From Limnomonas spitsbergensis (lineage: Eukaryota > Chlorophyta > Chlorophyceae > Chlamydomonadales), in contig JAYJMM010000094.1 in assembly GCA_037349105.1 (NCBI GenBank), positions 2,170,001 to 2,234,000 on the forward strand: 64,000 nt of DNA. The letters are read 5' to 3'. A model generated the notes under the pieces. It saw only the letters and a list, made by a program, of their open reading frames with translations, did not search any database and had not been told where the DNA came from. Shown here piece by piece: positions 20,401 through 29,952 of this stretch (the stretch's first letter is position 1; each line of letters opens with the position of its first letter). Both the position numbers and the translations under genes were made by a program.

Positions 20401-23400
20401 GATGGGTGCCCTCTCGACAGGGCAGGTCGTAGGGTCAGACGCTGCAAGGTTGCCCCTCGTTCCTTTGTCTTATTGTTCACCTCTACCAGCGCACAGCTGC
20501 TGACCAGCACCCTTTTCTTCATGGCGGGGGCGCTCATCCTGCCGATCCTCCCTCCCTCCTTCCCTGCCTACCCTCAATGAGAATCTCTTCTCAGTCATAG
20601 CACCCCCCCTCCTCTCCCTCCTCCCTCTCCTCCCTCTCCTCCCTCCCCTCTCCCCCTCTCCCTCCTCCCTCTCCCTTCCCCTCTGCCCTCTCCTCCCCCT
20701 CCTCCCTCTCCTCCTACTCCTCTCTCTCCCCTGCCCACCTCCCTCTCCTCCCCCTTCCGCCCTCTCCCTCCCCCTCCTTCCCTGCCTATCCCGGATTTTA
20801 TTGTCTCTCGTTCACCACCCCCAGCACGCTGCTACTGGCCAGCACACCAGTCACATCACCGTCCTACTCCTTCCTCATAGGTCATTGTCTCCCCTTTCAC
20901 CACCCCCAGCACACTGCTGTTGGCCAGCACACCGATCTCTGTGGCCGGGGCGCTCATCCCGCTGTTCTTTAAAGGGAGCATGACATGGACTTACCTGTTG
21001 GCAGCGGCCATGCTGGCAGGATTCGGAAACGCAGCAGGGTGAGGCAGGGGGGGGGATAGGGGACAGGATGGGAGGGTGAGACAGGGGGTGGAGAGGGGGC
21101 AGGATGGGAGCTTGAGGTAGGGGGTGGATAGGGCAGGCTGGAAACTGGCAGTGTGTTGTGCAGGTGTGTGGGTGGAGGTAAGCTGGGCAGGTTTAAAAGT
21201 CCTGTCTTGAAAATCCTGCCACCTCTGTCCTGCCCCGCCCTGCCCCGCCCTGTCCTGCCCTGTACAGTACTGTACTGGAAGTCCTGTACTGTTCTGAAAG
21301 TCAGCCCTACAAGCTGTTTGGGTCGGGTGCTGTAACCTGTAGTCTGTAGAGAGCACTACTAGCACACCGCTGTATACTTAGGCGACCCTACACCCTAGGC
21401 TTCGCAGCAGGCTCTGAATCCCCCAACCTGGAATCGCCCATATGGAATCGCACACCTTCCAGGCCCGTCTTGCATCGCCCACCTGAAGGTCCTGCCTCAG
21501 CTTTCCCACCTAGCAGGTCCCAAACACAGCTCATCTACATAGCCATCCCTCATCCACATTGTCCCACGACACTTCACCCGACATCTCATTATCCACGACC
21601 CGTTTTCTTGACTGTTTACCAGTGCATGCCATCCTCATCCCCTTCCCGCCTCCCTTAACCCAAGCAGTGCTCCACACCTCTGCACCTCCCTTCACTTGGC
21701 CCGTGCCATTCCCAGCTCTCCTGTGCCTTAGGTGCGCCATTGCCGTGGCTCTGCCCCCCTCACCCAGGACCTCTCTCCCTTGACCTGCGTGTCCCGTCCC
21801 TCTCCCCTGACCTGCGTGTCTCCTCCCCCTCCCTCTCCCCTTTCCCTTCTCCTTGGACACTGAGGTCCGCACATCTTGTGGCTCTTCTACATTAGTATGT
21901 CATCATAATCTCCCGCCCCCCCCCCCCTCCTGCCCACTCCCCACACCCCACTCCCCGCTTCTCGCTACCCACTCCCCGCTCCCTAGGTGCGCCAATGCTG
22001 TGGCCTTACTAGACCAGCACATGCCCCTCTCACTGCCCCTCTCCCTTAAACCAGCCCATGCACTCCCCACTCCCCATTGTCTACTCCCCGCTTCCTAGGT
22101 GTGTCAATGCTGTGGCCTTACTAGACCAGCATATCCCTCTCTCACCGCCCCTCTCCCTTAAACCAGCCCATGCACTCCCCACTCCCCATTGTCTACTCCC
22201 CGCTTCCTAGGTGCGCCAATGCTGTGGCCTTACTAGACCAGCATATCCCCCTCTCACCGCCCCTCTCCCTTAAACCAGCCCATGCACTCCCCACTCCCCA
22301 TTGTCTACTCCCCGCTTCCTAGGTGTGTCAATGCTGTGGCCTTACTAGACCAGCATATCCCCCTCTCACCGCCCCTCTCCCTTAAACCAGCCCATGCACT
22401 CCCCACTCCCCATTGTCTACTCCCCGCTCCCTAGGCGCGCCAATGCGGTGGCCCTCCTGGACCAATAGGTATCCATCACACACCTTTTAACCAACCTGTG
22501 CCCTGCTCCCCACTCCCCAGGTATGCCAATGCAGTAGCCCTCCTGGACCAATACGTACCCATCACTGGCTTTACCAACGGCCTGTTCGGAATGGTTGCGG
22601 GTGCTGCCTGCATGGTCGGGCCAACCCTTGTGGCTCTACTAGTGAAGCACACATCAATTGGGTACGTGAGGGGGGGGGAGCTTGCAACCCATGAGGATAT
22701 GAGGGAGGGTTATATGAGGGAGGTTAATATCCCCTGGTAATATGAGGGAGGGTAAACTCCCCTGATAATATGAGGGAGGGTAAAATCCCCTGATAATATG
22801 AGGGAGGGTAAAATCCCCTGGTAATATGAGTGGCACTGTTGGTTCAGGAGACTGCCACTGGGTGTGTGAGGGGAGTCAAAAGCCACTGAGTCATCTAGCT
22901 TACGGCCGCAAGGAACTTGTGAAGGGCAGGACGCTGCCCCTGCCAACGGCTGGAGGGACCTCCGGTCTGCACCAGGGTTGTCAACAGCTGCGGGGTGTAG
23001 GATGACTTTTGTGGAGTGAGGCGGAGCAGAATATACAGCAAAACGGCGTTTCTTCCAGAATGCGAAGACTTCCCCTGCAGTGACTGTTATGTTTAAGGGA
23101 CGGGTACATCAGCTGCTCTCCCCCTCTTCCGACCCACCCACCCACCCACCAGTGCCGAAGCTGCTTTGGACAGTTTTCGCCTTTTCCTCTGCTCCTTCTA
23201 GCAGGGCAGATTTTGGTACACCGGCCTGCACCCCCTTGTCCTCTTGGCCTGCACCCCCTTGTCCTCATGGCCTGCACCCCTTTGCCCTCATGGCCTGCAC
23301 CCCTTTGCCCTCATGGCCTGCACCCCTTTGTCCTCATGGCCTGCACCCCCTTGTCCTCATGGCCTGCACCCCCTTGTCCTCATGGCCTGCACCCCTTTGC

Positions 23401-26400
23401 CCTCATGGCCTGCACCCCTTTGCCCTCATGGCCTGCACCCCCTTGTCCTCTTGGCCTGCACCCCCTTGTCCTCTTGGCCTGCACCCCCTTGTCCTCATGG
23501 CCTGCACCCCTTTGCCCTCATGGCCTGCACCCCTTTGCCCTCATGGCCTGCACCCCCTTGTCCTCTTGGCCTGCACCCCCTTGTCCTCTTGGCCTGCACC
23601 CCCTTGTCCTCATGGCCTGCACCCCTTTGCCCTCATGGCCTGCACCCCTTTGCCCTCATGGCCTGCACCCCCTTGTCCTCATGGCCTGCACCCCCTTGTC
23701 CTCATGGCCTGCACCCCCTTGTCCTCATGGCCTGCACCCCCTTGTCCTCATGGCCTGCACCCCTTTGTCCTCATGGCCTGCACCCCTTTGCCCTCATGGC
23801 CTGCACCCCCTTGTCCTCTTGGCCTGCACCCCTTTGTCCTCATGGCCTGCACCCCTTTGTCCTCATGGCCTGCACCCCCTTGTCCTCATGGCCTGCACCC
23901 CCTTGTCCTCATGGCCTGCACCCCCTTGTCCTCATGGCCTGCACCCCTTTGCCCTCCTGGCCTGCACCCCCTTGTCCTCTTGGCCTGCACCCCTTTGCCC
24001 TCATGGCCTGCACCCCTTTGCCCTCATGGCCTGCACCCCTTTGTCCTCATGGCCTGCACCCCCTTGTCCTCATGGCCTGCACCCCCTTGTCCTCATGGCC
24101 TGCACCCCTTTGCCCTCATGGCCTGCACCCCTTTGCCCTCATGGCCTGCACCCCCTTGTCCTCTTGGCCTGCACCCCCTTGTCCTCTTGGCCTGCACCCC
24201 CTTGTCCTCATGGCCTGCACCCCTTTGCCCTCATGGCCTGCACCCCTTTGCCCTCATGGCCTGCACCCCCTTGTCCTCATGGCCTGCACCCCCTTGTCCT
24301 CATGGCCTGCACCCCCTTGTCCTCATGGCCTGCACCCCCTTGTCCTCATGGCCTGCACCCCCTTGTCCTCATGGCCTGCACCCCCTTGTCCTCATGGCCT
24401 GCACCCCCTTGTCCTCATGGCCTGCACCCCTTTGTCCTCATGGCCTGCACCCCCTTGTCCTCATGGCCTGCACCCCTTTGTCCTCATGGCCTTCACCCCT
24501 TTGTAAAAAACATAAAAAAACATAAAAAAAATATAAAGTATAAAAAAGAGGCATTAAAGGAATTTTAACAGCAAATACTGTCCTCATGGCCTGCACCCCC
24601 TTGTCCTCATGGCCTGCACCCCCTTGTCCTCATGGCCTGCACCCCTTTGTCCTCATGGCCTGCACCCCCTTGTCCTCATGGCCTGCACCCCCTTGTCCTC
24701 ATGGCCTGCACCCCCTTGTCCTCATGGCCTGCACCCCCTTGTCCTCATGGCCTGCACCCCCTTGTCCTCATGGCCTGCACCCCTTTGTCCTCATGGCCTG
24801 CACCCCCTTGTCCTCATGGCCTGCACCCCCTTGTCCTCATGGCCTGCACCCCTTTGTCCTCATGGCCTGCACCCCCTTGTCCTCATGGCCTGCACCCCCT
24901 TGTCCTCATGGCCTGCACCCCCTTGTCCTCATGGCCTGCACCCCCTTGTCCTCATGGCCTGCACCCCCTTGTCCTCATGGCCTGCACCCCCTTGTCCTCA
25001 TGGCCTGCACCCCTTTGTCCTCATGGCCTGCACCCCCTTGTCCTCATGGCCTGCACCCCCTTGTCCTCATGGCCTGCACCCCCTTGTCCTCATGGCCTGC
25101 ACCCCCTTGTCCTCATGGCCTGCACCCCCTTGTCCTCATGGCCTGCACCCCCTTGTCCTCTTGGCCTGCACCCCCTTGTCCTCATGGCCTGCACCCCCTT
25201 GTCCTCATGGCCTGCACCCCCTTGTCCTCTTGGCCTGCACCCCTTTGTCCTCATGGCCTGCACCCCTTTGTCCTCATGGCCTGCACCCCCTTGTCCTCAT
25301 GTCCTGCACCCCCTTGTCCTCATGGCCTGCACCCCCTTGTCCTCATGGCCTGCACCCCCTTGTCCTCATGGCCTGCACCCCCTTGCCCTCATGGCCTGCA
25401 CCCCCTTGTCCTCATGGCCTGCACCCCCTTGTCCTCATGGCCTGCACCCCCTTGTCCTCATGGCCTGCACCCCCTTGTCCTCATGGCCTGCACCCCCTTG
25501 TCCTCATGGCGCAGGTTCAGCGCCTTGGCCTGGGTCGGCCTCTTCTTTTACTCGTTGCATCTCCCGCTCGTCCTCACGGCCATGTGGAGTGGCCGCCGGC
25601 TGCTCCGCGCCGCTGTGGTAGCTGACCCCGGGAAGAACGACCTGGAGGAGCCGCTGCTGCTGCCACTGAAGCCCGCAGATGGGGACGGGGATGAGGACGG
25701 GGATATGGATCGGGCGGGCTCCCTTCACCACCCGGCATCATCCCCAGTCCAGCTTCCGTTCAGCCGCCGGTCTGTCAGTGACAATTCCAGGTGCTTGTTC
25801 CTGAACCCTGGACCCTGAACCCTGAACCCCGGACCCTGGACCCTGGACCCTATGGGCCTCCCAGGTGACCATGCATCTGGTAGGCTCCTTTTATGAATCG
25901 GGATGGTTGCCGGTACCGCTGTCGGTTTACCGCCAGTCTATCAGTGACAATTCCAGGTAGTGTTCGTGATCCTTGAACCCTGGACCCTGAAGCCTATGGA
26001 CCTCCCAGGCGACCATGCATGCGGCTAGTGTTTATTTTTCCGGCTACGAGTCCATTTTTGGCAGGCTGCCCCGCGGCCGCCAAAGGCACAATCGGGACCA
26101 AACCTGGACCGGCCTACGACTGGTGGCCAAACCAACATAGCTGGCCACAAATGGGGCCTGCAGCCAGAGGCTTGAGTGTAGCTGATACGTAGCTGAATAA
26201 AGAGAAAAAAAACTGATATACACACGGCAGGCTCCTTTCATGGATGGGGATGGTTGCCGGTACTGCTGCCGGTCAACCGCCGGTTTATCAGTGACAATTC
26301 CAGGAACGTGCTCTTGAGCCTTGAACCCTGAACCCCGAAGCCTATGGGCCTCCCAGGCGACTATATGTATCTGGCAGGCTCCTTTCATGGATGGGGATGG

Positions 26401-27402
26401 TTGCTGGTACCCATGCCGGGTGACCGCCAGTTTATCAGTGACAATTCCAGGTACGTATCTTTGAACGTTGAACCCTGAATCCTGGACCCCTTGGGCCTCC
26501 CAGGCGACCATGCATCCGGCAGGCCCCCTTTATTGATCAGGATTGCTGCTGGTACCGCTGTCGGTCGGCCGCCGGCCTGTCAGTTAAATGCTAGACATGG
26601 GTTCCTACACCTTGAACCCTAAGCCTATAATATTATTCCCCCTACCCTGAACCCTAAACCCCTAACCCTTACTATGATTCCTCTATTTTCTATCTCGACA
26701 ACACATCCATGCTCGTGCTGCTGCCCCCCCTCTTCACCAGCCCCATCCACACATCCACGCTTCACACCTCCCATGCCATCCCTTGCCCAGGCACACGCAT
26801 GTGCAGTAATCTAGGTATATCTTTGTTTCCTCCATCCTCCATGTCGTCAACTCATCCCCTCCTCTCACCTCTGATCCCGTCCTGTCCCAGTGCATGCGCA
26901 ACACCTTGCCTAAGGGGGGTAGAGTGCACACTAAATTAAACAACAATATCTATGGACTCATTGCAACTCAAGGTGCACGCGCACTAGCCTGGCAAAGGTG
27001 GTCTGGTGCGCACGAAAATAAACAAAGATCTTTTTGATCCACCGTCTCCAATACTCATATTTTCCACACACCTCTGATGCCGCTCTGCTCAGGTGCGCCC
27101 GCACCAGCCTGCCAGGTCACTACGGCTCCCTTTCAACGAGCTTGGGCAGGCAGCGCTCGTGCGGCCTACCTGCAGGCCTGACAGGTGACTACTCAACGGG
27201 CGGGCCGTCCCACAGAGTGAGGAACAGCGGGAGCGGGGAGAGATGCTCCATGGACAGCGGTCATGGCAGCGGCGGCAGCTATCATAACGCCGCGCACAGC
27301 CTCATGAACGGCCAGCATCCGGCCTCACCGTCTCCCAGGCATCAAGTGAGGTCCCCTGGACTGTTCATGGCCTCGCCCAGCCCCGACCTGTCACCTGGGT
27401 AG
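14463..27402 (+). CDS. 12-TM major facilitator superfamily transporter
   Basis: The exons are 14463-14912, 15404-15559, 18043-18261, 18914-19096, 20881-21038, 22521-22661, 25515-25790 and 27093-27402. All have GT/AG borders and compatible phases, giving 630 aa. Exon 1 has a polar leader of about 70 residues, TM1 (IICLIGYSLSFVIFGSQVSI), TM2 and the motif-A-like GWVVDRIP. Exons 2-3 carry TM3-6. After a charged loop (QPKKEASDDDSDLAE), TM7 begins in exon 4, with ETAIGNWLFTYATKEMG and SSFWGAFTAGRVIG. Exons 5-7 carry TM8-12. That pattern recalls the MFSD4/NaGLT1-fucose permease branch, but the substrate is unknown. The tail is acidic, then Ser/Gly-rich, ending LSPG. A donor-like CAAGTGAGG at 27343 could instead continue into another exon. 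Only about 1.9 of 12.9 kb is coding; the rest is repeat-expanded intron. Confidence 0.88.
15523..16520 (+). repeat. 111-bp donor-junction tandem array in MFS intron 2
   Basis: The exon-2 end (GGCTGGATGTTTCCGAAAAG, GAGCACTCAATTTG, then GTGAGC) is repeated at a strict 111-bp period. The ACTCAATTTG boundary falls at 15550, 15661, 15772, 15883, 15994, 16105, 16216 and 16327. Each later unit carries a diverged exon tail (GGCTGGCTGTTACCCAAGCG) and an intact GGTGAGC donor. Two poorer copies follow near 16395 and 16470. Because 111 is divisible by 3, a spurious minus-strand frame of 308 codons runs through it. Confidence 0.95.
16641..16829 (+). mobile_element. 189-bp MITE with perfect 16-bp terminal inverted repeats
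   Basis: AGTGTTTCTTTTTTCG at 16641-16656 and CGAAAAAAGAAACACT at 16814-16829 are exact inverted copies. The interior carries the family core (CAAACCTGGACTACCCTACG, and near the right end GTAGCTGACATGTAGCTGA). Related copies are at 26027-26214, 27538-27735 (inverted) and 43925-44056. It is non-coding and sits inside MFS intron 2. Confidence 0.8.
17540..18042 (+). repeat. Ghost acceptor copies before MFS exon 3
   Basis: The true junction GCTCGGTTGCTCGTAGGTCC then TTGCAATGTTTGGTGTGGGG (exon from 18043) is preceded by decayed versions near 17865 (GCTCGGTCGCTGGAAGGTTC), 17938 (GCTCGGTCGCTTGTGGGTCC, TGGCCATGTCCAGTGTGGGG) and 17706 (GGTCGCTCTTTGATCCTGAC, CATGTTTGGCGGG). A shorter one lies at about 17560. 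The repeat spans about 30 bp of exon. Confidence 0.8.
18262..18660 (+). repeat. Donor-junction ghost array in MFS intron 3
   Basis: The exon end GCAGTACCAGAGCAACAAGG followed by TGGGTGGGC is copied about eight times at 35-50 bp intervals, as GCAGTACAAGAGCAGCAAGG then TGGGTGGG. Most copies keep an AAGGTGGGT or similar donor. The last good copy, AAGACAAGAGCAATAAGGTA, ends near 18653. Confidence 0.85.
18780..18905. repeat. (CCCT)n polypyrimidine tract before MFS exon 4
   Basis: A near-perfect CCCTCCCT run leads directly into the acceptor at 18911-18913 and may act as an extended polypyrimidine tract. It should be length-unstable. Confidence 0.9.
19097..20395 (+). repeat. ~27-29-bp donor-derived minisatellite in MFS intron 4
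   Basis: The boundary CGTGATAGGGGTAAGGACTA with CCGGGTAGG seeds an array of about 45 units. Two forms alternate: GGTCATGGGGGTAAAGATTG with CCTAGAGG, and GGTCATATGGGGGTACAGAT with TGCCAGGGGA. Nearly every unit keeps a GGGGGTAAAG or GGGGGTACAG donor-like site. Gly-rich plus-strand frames (HMGVQIARGG type) are periodicity artefacts. Confidence 0.92.
20455..20880 (+). repeat. Ghost copies of MFS exon 5 start plus CT-rich spacer
   Basis: The exon-5 start ACCCCCAGCACACTGCTGTT with GGCCAGCACACCGATCTC is duplicated at about 20483-20545 (CAGCGCACAGCTGCTGACCA, GGCGGGGGCGCTCATCCTGC) and about 20815-20855 (CAGCACGCTGCTACTGGCCA). CCTCCCTCTCC-type sequence fills the space between. The true exon must start upstream of the last CAG, at 20881, to keep frame. 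Confidence 0.8.
21720..22515 (+). repeat. 112-bp acceptor-junction tandem array in MFS intron 5
   Basis: The true junction CACTCCCCAGGTATGCCAAT with GCAGTAGCCCTCCTGGACCA (exon from 22521) is preceded by five copies at an exact 112-bp step, with the AG at 21986, 22098, 22210, 22322 and 22434. An older copy lies near 21732. Units read CTAGGTGCGCCAATGCTGTG then GCCTTACTAGACCAGCA; all keep the AG and about 35 bp of exon sequence. Confidence 0.93.
22655..22835 (+). repeat. ~30-bp GAGGGAGGGT repeat after MFS exon 6
   Basis: Units of ATATGAGGGAGGGTAAAATC then CCCTGATA repeat about five times starting just after the donor at 22662. Unlike other arrays, I see no clear exon sequence in the unit. Confidence 0.7.
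23222..25512 (+). repeat. 23-bp minisatellite, about 95 copies, ending at the MFS exon 7 acceptor
   Basis: Units of GCCTGCACCCCCTTGTCCTC plus ATG (variants CCCTTTGCCC and CTCTTGG) run to the acceptor GGCGCAG at 25508-25514. A 75-bp AT-rich interruption lies at 24504-24578. Because 23 is not a multiple of 3 and the unit lacks stops, all three plus frames stay open for over 300 codons; none is a gene. The unit is pyrimidine-rich and contains no exon-7 sequence, so it differs from the junction-seeded arrays. Confidence 0.95.
25791..26600 (+). repeat. Donor ghosts and degenerate telomere-like repeats in MFS intron 7
   Basis: The exon-7 end CGGTCTGTCAGTGACAATTC with CAGGTGCTTG recurs at about 25930, 26280 and 26430 as CAGTCTATCAGTGACAATTC with CAGGTAGTG, CAGGAACG or CAGGTACG, and a weak copy lies near 26575. 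Each is followed by CCTGAACCCTGGACCCTGAA-like runs resembling plant-type telomere repeats. Confidence 0.85.
26027..26214 (+). mobile_element. 188-bp copy of the 16641-type MITE
   Basis: It begins AGTGTTTATTTTTCCGGCTA and ends near GAGAAAAAAAACT, with the shared core ACCAAACCTGGACCGGCCTA and TTGAGTGTAGCTGATACGTA. Terminal inverted repeats are decayed. It is inserted between donor ghost copies of MFS intron 7. Confidence 0.7.
26775..27092 (+). repeat. Ghost acceptors before MFS exon 8
   Basis: The true junction TGCTCAGGTGCGCCCGCACC with AGCCTGCCAGG is foreshadowed at about 26786 (CCCAGGCACACGCATGTGCA), 26886 (TCCCAGTGCATGCGCAACAC, CTTGCCTAAGG) and 26968 (CTCAAGGTGCACGCGCACTA, GCCTGGCAAAGG). 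Confidence 0.7.
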
Positions 27403-27537
27403 CCTAGCGGAGGGGCGGGGCGGTGGCTGGTTTTCTGGCTGGCGCCAGCACTCGGCCTCACCTTCTCCCAGTGCCAAGTGAGGTCTCCCGGAGTGTTTGC
27501 GGCCTCGCCCAGCCCCGGTCTGTCACCTGCATTGTGG
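27403..27537 (+). repeat. Near-copy of the MFS exon 8 3' end
   Basis: CAAGTGAGGTCTCCCGGAGT, GCGGCCTCGCCCAGCCCCGG and TCTGTCACCTG at 27475-27530 duplicate 27342-27398 of exon 8. Either exon 8 ends at a donor at 27346 and the usual junction duplication occurred, or the 3' end was simply duplicated. Confidence 0.7.
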
Positions 27538-27735
27538 ACAGTTTATTTTTGTGTGGCTCAGCAACAGGCTAGTTATATTGCAGCTGCCTCAGGACATAAG
27601 CCCCCTACATGGCCAGCCTTGCTGCTTGGCCCGTATCTGTCGGCCGTGAAAGGTTGGGCCCCAACCGGGCCTTTGGTGGCTGTGGGGAGGCCTACGGAAG
27701 ATGGACTCCTCCAGCCAAAACAAGATACACCGATA
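27538..27735 (-). mobile_element. Inverted copy of the 16641-type MITE
   Basis: Read on the minus strand it carries the family core (GGTTGGGGCCCAACC-like centre, and GGCCAGCC and GCAGCTGC blocks in the same order as 26027-26214). Ends are poorly conserved. Confidence 0.5.
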
Positions 27736-27884
27736 GCCCGATAGGTTAACGGGGGGGAGCGCGTCGGCTAGTTTGCGAGTGAGGCCCAGCACAGCCTCAT
27801 GTGTTTATTCAAGCTGCGGGTTACTCTTTGGAACATTACTTGATTTTGCTTTGGGCTCAACTACAGTTCTGATACAGTTCAGCT

Positions 27885-28075
27885 ACCACCTACGTGCATC
27901 CGGGGGTCTCTCGTACAGCCGGCCCTGCTGCTTGTGCCTGTGTCAGTAGGCCGGTCAAGATTGGGCGCAATTGGGCTACCTCCTACGTGCATCCGGGGGT
28001 CCCTCGCACAGCCGTCCCTGCTGCTTGTGCCTGTGTCTGAAGGCCCGTCAAGATTTGGCCCCCATTGGGCCTGTG
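27885..28075. repeat. Two-copy ~93-bp tandem repeat
   Basis: CTACCTCCTACGTGCATCCG, GGGGTCCCTCGCACAGCCGT and CTGCTGCTTGTGCCTGTGTC occur twice, at about 27886 and 27979. The sequence is related to one end of the 16641-type element family. Confidence 0.75.
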
Positions 28076-29705
28076 GCAGCCAGGGGATCCCCCTGGTGGC
28101 AGCTGCTGGGCGGTACACAGGCGAACTCGTAGCAAGAACCACAGGCGGTGAAACAGTGTGGGGGGGGGGGCGGGGCAGCGGCTGTTGTACCCACTAGGTC
28201 CAGTACAACCTCATGTGTTTGCGCAAACTGCTGGCTGCTCTTTGGAGTAGTCGGTTGCAAGGAATGTTGGGCGCCTGCAAGAGAGGGCTCGTGTTTGGAG
28301 ACTACGAGCAAAACTGGTGGCCTGTTGTATCAGTTGTGAATTGTGATGGGGCCTAAGTTTTTCCTCTTGGGCTCTAGGCAGCGGCGCTGGCTGGCGCCGC
28401 TGGACAGCCTGTGGCAGTGAGGTGGTGGGGTGGGGAGGCAGTGGGGCAGTAGGAGGTAGCGGCGCCGGCTGGCCCTGGGTTGCTGGAGGGAAGCAGGTCC
28501 TGGGGGCAGTGAGGCAACATGAGGCAGTGGACTTTGAGGCCGTGTTCTGAGAAGCTGCATCCCCGCCTAGGCCCATTGGAACCTTGCATGGAAGGAGGAG
28601 GCAGAATTTGATTAATGTATGTCTCTATGTTTGCCTCAGGTAGAAAAGCAACAGGTGTGGCATTTCTACTTGGTGTGGTGTAGGGGGTAAAGGTGTGAAA
28701 TCAGTACCAGGAGGTGTAGGTGTGACATGAGTGTCAGGTGTGACATAAGTGTTAGGCTGGGGTGGCAGGTGGCGGGCAGACACCACACGCTGTGCTTGTT
28801 ACGCCCGGAGGTGTGGTGGTACTACCAGGTGTGACGGAAATGTGGCGGAAGTGTGGGAGGTGTGGCGGGCGGCTGACAGGTCCCGTTTTGCTGTTAGCTC
28901 CTGCTTTGTGTCCTAGAGCGTGAATGTGCGTGTGCGCTGGTGTGCGCACCTTGCTTGCAAGATTGCTGGTGTACGTGCGTAACGCGGCTGGCTTGCAAGA
29001 CCGCTTGTATGCTCTGAAGCAGATTTCTGATGTGAGGTAAGGGTCACGGGAAAGAATGCCGCCGGTCTTGTCTTTGTTCTTGATATGTGTGAGTGGTATG
29101 TTGAGGAGCCTTAGCAACATTCGGAGAAGATGGGGAGCCCTGCTGGGAACCAGGCTTTGATAATGGGAAATCCGGGACTAGCGCTTTTCAGGCCCAATTG
29201 GCCAGCATGCTGCATGACTGTACTGCAGGTGGTTTTGAAATGGATTCACGTAGCACTGTGAAGTTTTGTGAAGTTTTTACAGTCCAGCGGGGCATCACAT
29301 TTGATGCGTGGGACTACTTGTTGCTATGGTGCTTCAGTACAGTAGTTTTTGGTTCGTTTGCATGGTTCTAAACTTGTGATGGTCGATAGGACGCAGTGAG
29401 GCAGCTAGGCTGTCATATGACGTAGGGCTGGATTATTGCTTCCCAGCGTTTCGGTCCTTTAGGCACTGCTACTAAATTTAGTGGCCGAGACCGGTACTTG
29501 ATGTTTGTGTTGCTGTACTAGGTATGGCCTGCCTGTTATGGCCTCCACAGTACTGGTTAGCCACTGCGTTACCCCGTCTCAATTCGTGTCTGCTCCGAGG
29601 CCAAGTACCGGTATGCATTCTTCTGCCTTATGGTTGTGGGGTGACTTCTGTTGATACCTTCCGGTATGGGCACTTACGATAGCAGCCAGTGGTTGCGTTG
29701 GTCGG
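28076..29705. other. Intergenic region with G-rich low-complexity stretches
   Basis: No supported gene. 28376-28530 is rich in GGCAGTGGGG and GGCGCCGG runs. 28660-28880 is GT-rich (AGGTGTGACATGAGTGTCAG-like). Around 29262-29310 a block containing TACAGTCCAGCGGGGCATCA is shared with 51228-51252, so it is a dispersed repeat. Confidence 0.4.
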
Positions 29706-29952
29706 TGATGTTACACCTCTGGGCCCGGCTCAAAAAGGCTCGGCGGTGTGGGCACCCAACATTGATTAAGAGGGAAAAGGAAAGGAAAGAAAGGGGGAAA
29801 GAACGAAAGCCAATCCCAAAGAGGAAAGGAAGTCCGGAGAATCCTTAGCCCCTTTAATTGCCCCTTCTGTGTTTCTTTCCATCTTTCCTCCCAACGCTTT
29901 AGGCGCCCACGCGGCCGAGTCTTTTTGAGCAGGGCCCAGAGGTGTAACGTCA
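29706..29952. mobile_element. 247-bp MITE with ~52-bp terminal inverted repeats
   Basis: The left end reads TGATGTTACACCTCTGGGCC, CGGCTCAAAAAGGCTCGG and onward. The right end on the minus strand reads TGACGTTACACCTCTGGGCC, CTGCTCAAAAAGACTCGG and onward. The inverted repeats run about 52 bp with few mismatches. The interior is purine-rich then pyrimidine-rich and non-coding. Single ends of the same family occur at about 10020, 14037, 39611, 43199 and 49788. Confidence 0.8.

Noticed and set aside
20881..20910. Acceptor at the last CCCCCAG before CACACTG for MFS exon 5
   Set aside because: It gives the wrong phase against exon 4; the upstream TCATAG acceptor at 20878-20880 keeps frame and adds ten residues.
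23080..25621. Six frames of 329-481 codons rich in CTPLSSWPAPPCPHGLHP-like repeats
   Set aside because: They are the three frames of one 23-bp minisatellite. Only the part from 25515 on, in one frame, is real coding (MFS exon 7).
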